Made by a program: the position numbers and the translations under genes. From NCBI RefSeq assembly GCF_012933445.1, contig NZ_JABBNC010000042.1, forward strand, positions 1 to 64,000: 64,000 bases of DNA, written 5' to 3'. The stretch is from Actinoplanes sp. TBRC 11911 (GTDB taxonomy: Bacteria > Actinomycetota > Actinomycetes > Mycobacteriales > Micromonosporaceae). Under the pieces are notes generated by a model. That model was not told the origin of the DNA, searched no databases, and was given only the letters and a program-made list of their open reading frames with translations. Positions 60,858 through 64,000 of this stretch are shown piece after piece (position 1 is the stretch's first letter; every line of letters begins with the position of its first letter).

Positions 60858-61205
60858 TCAGGAGAGCGTCGGGCCAAGCCGTGCCGTGCCGTCGGTGCCG
60901 GCGGGTTTCGGCTCCTTGAGCTCGACGAAGATGGTCCGGCACTCGGTGTCACCGATGTTCTCGCCGGAGTGCTCCTGCGCGTCGAGCCAGCGCACCTCGC
61001 CGGCCGCCAGCTCGACGTCGATGTCGCGGCCGTCGGCGGACAACCGCCGGCGGAAGCCGCTCAACGTCACCATGACGCTGTCCGGATGGCGGTGCGGGGT
61101 GGTCCGGTCGCCCGGCATGTCGGCGTAAGCCAGGACCCGTACCCGGTCGTTCTCCATGATCACGCGGTAGAGATCTTTGTTGCTGACCACAGGGTCGTCG
61201 TTCAT
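60858..61205 (-). CDS. Small cupin-domain protein
   Basis: A 115-residue single-domain cupin. RTTPHRHPDSVMVTLSG carries the metal-binding His cluster of motif 1, and WLDAQEHSGENIGDTECRTI is the second motif. The ATG at 61205 is chosen; the upstream frame to 61538 has no similarity. It may be an enzyme or a binding protein; no partner indicates which. Confidence 0.8.
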   Translation of the reverse strand: MNDDPVVSNKDLYRVIMENDRVRVLAYADMPGDRTTPHRHPDSVMVTLSGFRRRLSADGRDIDVELAAGEVRWLDAQEHSGENIGDTECRTIFVELKEPKPAGTDGTARLGPTLS

Positions 61206-61526
61206 GGCACACCTCGAATCGATTCGGCCTGGCCTCCCTATGGAACGACCGTAGCGGCAGTTCGGCACCGTGAGATGCGATGATGCGGCTTTCCGCGGGG
61301 CAAGGTTGTATATATCGGCGCCGCCCCGGCCGGGCGACCGGAACCCGGAACGACGGCCAGCACCCAGAGCGTGCGGCACATGCGGGTCCGGGTCCGAATC
61401 CGCGTTGTTCCCGCGCCGGGCCGCGGCGGATCTTGACGGCGTGCGGGTCGAGGACGCCGTGCGGGTCGAGCAACCGGCAAGCCGCGACCGGCCGCAGCTC
61501 ACGACCGAGATCCGCCGCCGAGACGA
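61206..61526. other. Non-coding gap upstream of the cupin gene
   Basis: A 321-base gap. TTGTATATATCGG (61306-61318) is a conspicuous AT patch in a GC-rich stretch and could hold a promoter. CGTGCGGGTCGA-like units at about 61440-61470 (GTGCGGGTCGAG repeated twice) are a short direct repeat. No gene was recognised. Confidence 0.35.
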
Positions 61527-61606
61527 CTGACGAGCCACGCAATGTCTCCAGTCGGCGCGCGCCTCGTCCGCCTATCCCACTATGCGGCGATCCCGGCCAC
61601 ATGCTG

Positions 61607-61947
61607 TAACTGTTCAGCTGGTTCCGTCGGCTGGGAGCCCCCGTGCGAGGCGACGCCGCCAGACCCGGCAGGTCCCAGCTGCCCACAGTGGCCGCCCCAC
61701 CCGGGCGTGGGGAGCCGCGACGCCGAGGAGGTTGCGGTTGCCCACACCGCAGCCACCCCCACCCCGGTGTGGGCAGCGGCGACGCCGAGGAGGTTGCGGT
61801 TGCCCACACCGCAGCCACCCCCACCCCCGTGTGGGCACCCGCCACCACCGGAAGGTCCCGGCTCCCCACAGAGTGGAGTCCGCGCAGGTCCGCCGCGCAA
61901 GGCCAACTCATCGCAGGGCGAGCGGCGCGAGAAACAGCTGAACAGTT
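61607..61947. mobile_element. 341-base element with 13-bp TIRs and 10-bp target duplication, inserted in copy C
   Basis: AACTGTTCAGCTG (61608-61620) and CAGCTGAACAGTT (61935-61947) are perfect terminal inverted repeats. CCACATGCTG flanks both sides as a direct repeat (61597-61606 and 61948-61957). Removing the element and one repeat restores continuity of copy C with copies A and B. There is no transposase; the inside is made of hairpin-forming tandem repeats. This is a small non-autonomous transposon of a family I do not recognise. Confidence 0.7.
61717..61840 (+). repeat. Two near-identical 62-bp tandem repeats, each with a hairpin
   Basis: Units at 61717-61778 and 61779-61840 share GCGACGCCGAGGAGGTTGCG and the following TTGCCCACACCGCAGCCACC. 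Each folds as GCCCACACCG...CGGTGTGGGC or close to it. Degenerate relatives flank them on both sides (around 61660-61716 and 61845-61890). The period is not a multiple of three, so the array does not encode a repeated peptide. Confidence 0.75.
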
Positions 61948-62230
61948 CCACATGCTGGGCTTTCTTGAGACCTTGGAGACTTGCGCCCACATACGAGCCA
62001 TAACTCTCCAAGGTCTACGAAACGTCGGGGAAAGCGGCCGAACAAAGGGTACGAAAGTGCAGGAAAGACGCTCTATTGTGGACGCGGATCTCACATTGCG
62101 GACCCGCCGCCACGATGTGGTCGCCAGTCCCATACAACGGGCACGGATCCCACATCATGGCCTCATAGGGCGCCGGCTGCAGCGCCCCGCCCGGCGGCGC
62201 GCGGCAAATGTCCGTCCTGAGCCACCACGC

Positions 62231-62571
62231 TGCGATCGGGGCCGCCGGGCTACGAAACGACCTGGGCTGCATCGGCAGAGCCGACCCCTCCGCTGGCCGC
62301 CGCGGAGGCGGAGCGGCTCAGCTTTCCTGTCCGGCCTGGGTCATGACCTTGGCCGTCCTTGCTCTCCGCACCCGCGACCACCTCTACCGCACGTTGTGTG
62401 CGCCAGATCCGGGATGGGCAGCATCAACGACACATACCCGTCCGACGACGGTGACGTCGGCGCAACGCTGGCTGAGATTTACCGGCTGGCGACCCTGCTT
62501 CTCGCCCAGAATGACCGGGGCGCTGATGGCTGACGGACGGCTCGGCGCCGGCGAACGCCCGGGCCGCTGAG
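62231..62571. other. Non-coding gap with one doubtful short frame
   Basis: A 341-base gap between copy C and the methyltransferase gene. A plus-strand frame at 62414-62533 (39 codons, containing GATLAEIYRLATLLLAQND) looks protein-like in composition but has no good ribosome site and no recognised relative. I see nothing else. Confidence 0.3.
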
Positions 62572-63318
62572 TCACGCCACTATCAGGCGCAGGCCGAGCT
62601 CCGCCGTCTCGAGGGTGACCAGGTCGTGGTTGCGGTCGGCCCAGCGGCCTGAGACCAGGTCGTCGCGGAGCTGCCGCACGGCCCGCCGCTCCGCCTCCGT
62701 CCCCACCTTCGACCACACCGACACACCCCGCCGAACCTGCTCTTCCAGGTACGCCTCGGGGCGGCGCCAGTACGCCTCGAAGAAGCCGTCGACGCAGTCC
62801 CACGGGACGGGCACCGGCTCCAGGCGGCCCGCGACGGCGCTCGCCAGCTCGGTCAGCGACGGCCGGCCGGCGATCAGGGCGCGGACCTCGGGCAGGTAGT
62901 CGCGGGTGAGCCAGAACCGTTGCAACCAGCCGGCCTCGGTCGTGTCGTGCGTGAAGACGACGACGCGGCGCGCGACCCGGCGCATCTCGCGCAGGCCCGC
63001 GATCGGGTCCTGCCAGTGGTGGATGGTGGCGAAAGCCATCGCGGCGTCGAAGGACCCGTCCTCGAACGGGAGGCTCTCCGCGGCGGCGGCCACGCACGGC
63101 GCCGCGCCCGCGGGACGCTGCGCACGCATGAGCGATGACGGTTCCACGGCGGTGACGTCGCGGTCGGCCGGCTCGTAGGAGCCGGTGCCGGCCCCGACGT
63201 TCAGCACCGTGCGCGCGTCGCCGAGCGCGTGCCAGACCTGGGCGGCGATCCGTGGTTCGGTGCGGCGGGTCGTGGTGTAGGTCGCTCCGATGGTGTCGTA
63301 CAGACGGGCGCCGGCCAT
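62572..63318 (-). CDS. Class I SAM-dependent methyltransferase
   Basis: A 248-residue methyltransferase: motif I VLNVGAGTGSYE (about 39-50), AVEPSSLMRAQRP, then LPFEDGSFDAAMAFATIHHW as motif II/post-II. The small-molecule substrate is not indicated. ATG 63318 shares a base with the stop of the oxidoreductase (TAATG), so they are translationally coupled. Confidence 0.88.
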   Translation of the reverse strand: MAGARLYDTIGATYTTTRRTEPRIAAQVWHALGDARTVLNVGAGTGSYEPADRDVTAVEPSSLMRAQRPAGAAPCVAAAAESLPFEDGSFDAAMAFATIHHWQDPIAGLREMRRVARRVVVFTHDTTEAGWLQRFWLTRDYLPEVRALIAGRPSLTELASAVAGRLEPVPVPWDCVDGFFEAYWRRPEAYLEEQVRRGVSVWSKVGTEAERRAVRQLRDDLVSGRWADRNHDLVTLETAELGLRLIVA

Positions 63319-64000
63319 TACGGGACCAGGACGATTTTGCCGCGGACCGCGCCGGCCTCGAAGCGCCGGTGGGCCTCGGCCGCCTCGGCCAGCGGGAACG
63401 TGGCCGCGACCCTCGTGCGCAGCTGGTCCTTGGCCACCGACTCGAGGAGCTGGCGCAGCGCGGGGCGGTCGAGCTGCACGAGCACCACCTCCTGGCGTAC
63501 CCGCTTGGCGGGGTCGACCGGCGGGGTCGGGCGGGTGCTCAGCAGTACCCCGCCGGGGCGGGCCGCGGCACCGGCCGGCTCGCCGAGCGGCACCGCGTCG
63601 AGCACGACCGTGGCCGTCGGTAACTGGGCCGATCGGGGGACCACCGTGTGCACGCCGAGGCCGCGTACCCAGTCCTCGTCGTCGTGCGTGGCCGAGGCGT
63701 ACACGGAATGCCCTTGCTGTGTCGCGAGTTGCGCCGCGAAGCCGCCGACGCCGCCGCTCGCGCCGGTCACCAGCACGTCGGTGGGCTCGGTGAGGGCCAT
63801 CATGTCCAGGGCGCGGCGTGCGGTGAGGCCGTTGAGCGGGACGGTGGCCGCGGCGATCGGGTCGAGGCCGGGCGGGATCGGCACCAGCCAGTCGGGATCC
63901 GCCGCCACCAGCTCGGCGTAGGCGCCGATGCTGCCGCGCGTGAGATACCACGGGATCATCCCGGCGACCTGCTCACCCGCGGCGAACTCGGTCACCTCGG
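63318..64000 (-). CDS. NADPH:quinone oxidoreductase-like (MDR family) protein, partial
   Basis: The C-terminal 227 residues of a zinc-independent medium-chain dehydrogenase; the start lies beyond the right edge. ATVPLNGLTARRALDMM and VLVTGASGGVGGFAAQLATQ are the quinone-oxidoreductase nucleotide-binding region. The ending RRFEAGAVRGKIVLVP is typical. No zinc ligands are visible in this part. Coupled to the methyltransferase downstream. Confidence 0.85.
   Translation of the reverse strand, partial: EVTEFAAGEQVAGMIPWYLTRGSIGAYAELVAADPDWLVPIPPGLDPIAAATVPLNGLTARRALDMMALTEPTDVLVTGASGGVGGFAAQLATQQGHSVYASATHDDEDWVRGLGVHTVVPRSAQLPTATVVLDAVPLGEPAGAAARPGGVLLSTRPTPPVDPAKRVRQEVVLVQLDRPALRQLLESVAKDQLRTRVAATFPLAEAAEAHRRFEAGAVRGKIVLVP

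Larger units (their letters stand above)
61527..62230 (-). mobile_element. Degenerate, inverted and interrupted copy C of the MITE-like element
   Basis: This region reads as the reverse of copies A and B. The hairpin AGACCTTGGAGACTT (61968-61982) with AACTCTCCAAGGTCT (62002-62016) encloses GCGCCCACATACGAGCCAT, which is exactly the reverse complement of copy B's 19-base loop. TCCCACTATGCGG (61575-61587) and the block 62030-62170 also match A and B loosely. CTGACGAG at 61527 may be the worn end. A different 341-base element interrupts it at 61607. Borders are approximate, especially the right one. Confidence 0.55.

Noticed and set aside
61650..61900. Tandem repeats considered as a CRISPR array
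   Set aside because: Units are contiguous 62-base repeats with no unique spacers, and there are no cas genes in the window.
62414..62533. 39-codon frame containing ATLAEIYRLATLLLAQND
   Set aside because: Composition is protein-like, but there is no ribosome site, no recognised family and no conserved neighbour. Kept only as a note.

Overview
The window is high-GC actinobacterial chromosome. Genes are densely packed and use ATG, GTG and TTG starts. Many neighbours overlap by 4 bases (ATGA or GTGA). The regulators (PadR, IclR, XRE/MmyB-like, large LuxR proteins, NarL-type two-component pairs), the F420-type luciferase-like oxidoreductase and the MacB-like export locus fit a soil actinomycete, probably of the Micromonosporaceae/Actinoplanes type. 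That placement is inferred from gene style only. No rRNA, tRNA or CRISPR array was seen.

Layout. (1) 0-5.1 kb: a non-phosphorylating sugar-acid pathway with an IlvD/EDD-type dehydratase, two short-chain dehydrogenases, a fumarylacetoacetase-family hydrolase and a divergent IclR regulator, plus the start of an LLM oxidoreductase. (2) 5.2-17.6 kb: a rhamnoside-utilisation locus. It has a Tat-exported GH106, an aldo/keto reductase, two paralogous LacI regulators, a sugar ABC importer without its own ATPase, and a cytoplasmic GH78. A shared palindromic operator near TGTAGAnCGnTCTACG lies in front of the key genes. Regions 1 and 2 read as one scheme: release rhamnosides outside, import them, trim them inside, then oxidise the deoxysugar. 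(3) 17.6-20.1 kb: decayed genes around an AraC regulator. (4) 20.1-28.5 kb: DUF2255/XRE pair, an alpha/beta hydrolase, a compact leuC-leuD-leuB set, a PadR/membrane-protein pair and a DUF4143-type ATPase. (5) 28.5-38.2 kb: three large LuxR (LAL-like) regulators and an acyl-CoA-dehydrogenase-like flavoenzyme. (6) 38.2-43.1 kb: small genes and a second decayed patch holding mobile-element copy A. (7) 43.1-48.8 kb: NarL-type two-component system, lipoprotein, membrane fusion protein and MacB-type ABC exporter in a tightly coupled arrangement. (8) 48.8-57.4 kb: DUF6461, DUF1152, SRPBCC, SDR and TPR-type genes with mobile-element copy B. (9) 57.5-64 kb: ECF sigma factor with an NTF2-like tail, ArsR/SRPBCC pair, MFS exporter, cupin, mobile-element copy C, a methyltransferase and a partial quinone oxidoreductase.

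The most unusual content is non-coding. Two copies of a roughly 510-base element have matching terminal inverted repeats (CTAGACGAGTAAG...) and a perfect 17-bp stem with a 19-base loop. A third, older, inverted copy is interrupted by a different 341-base element. That second element has 13-bp terminal inverted repeats, a 10-bp target duplication and internal 62-bp tandem repeats. Together these look like two undescribed families of small non-autonomous mobile elements, one nested in the other.
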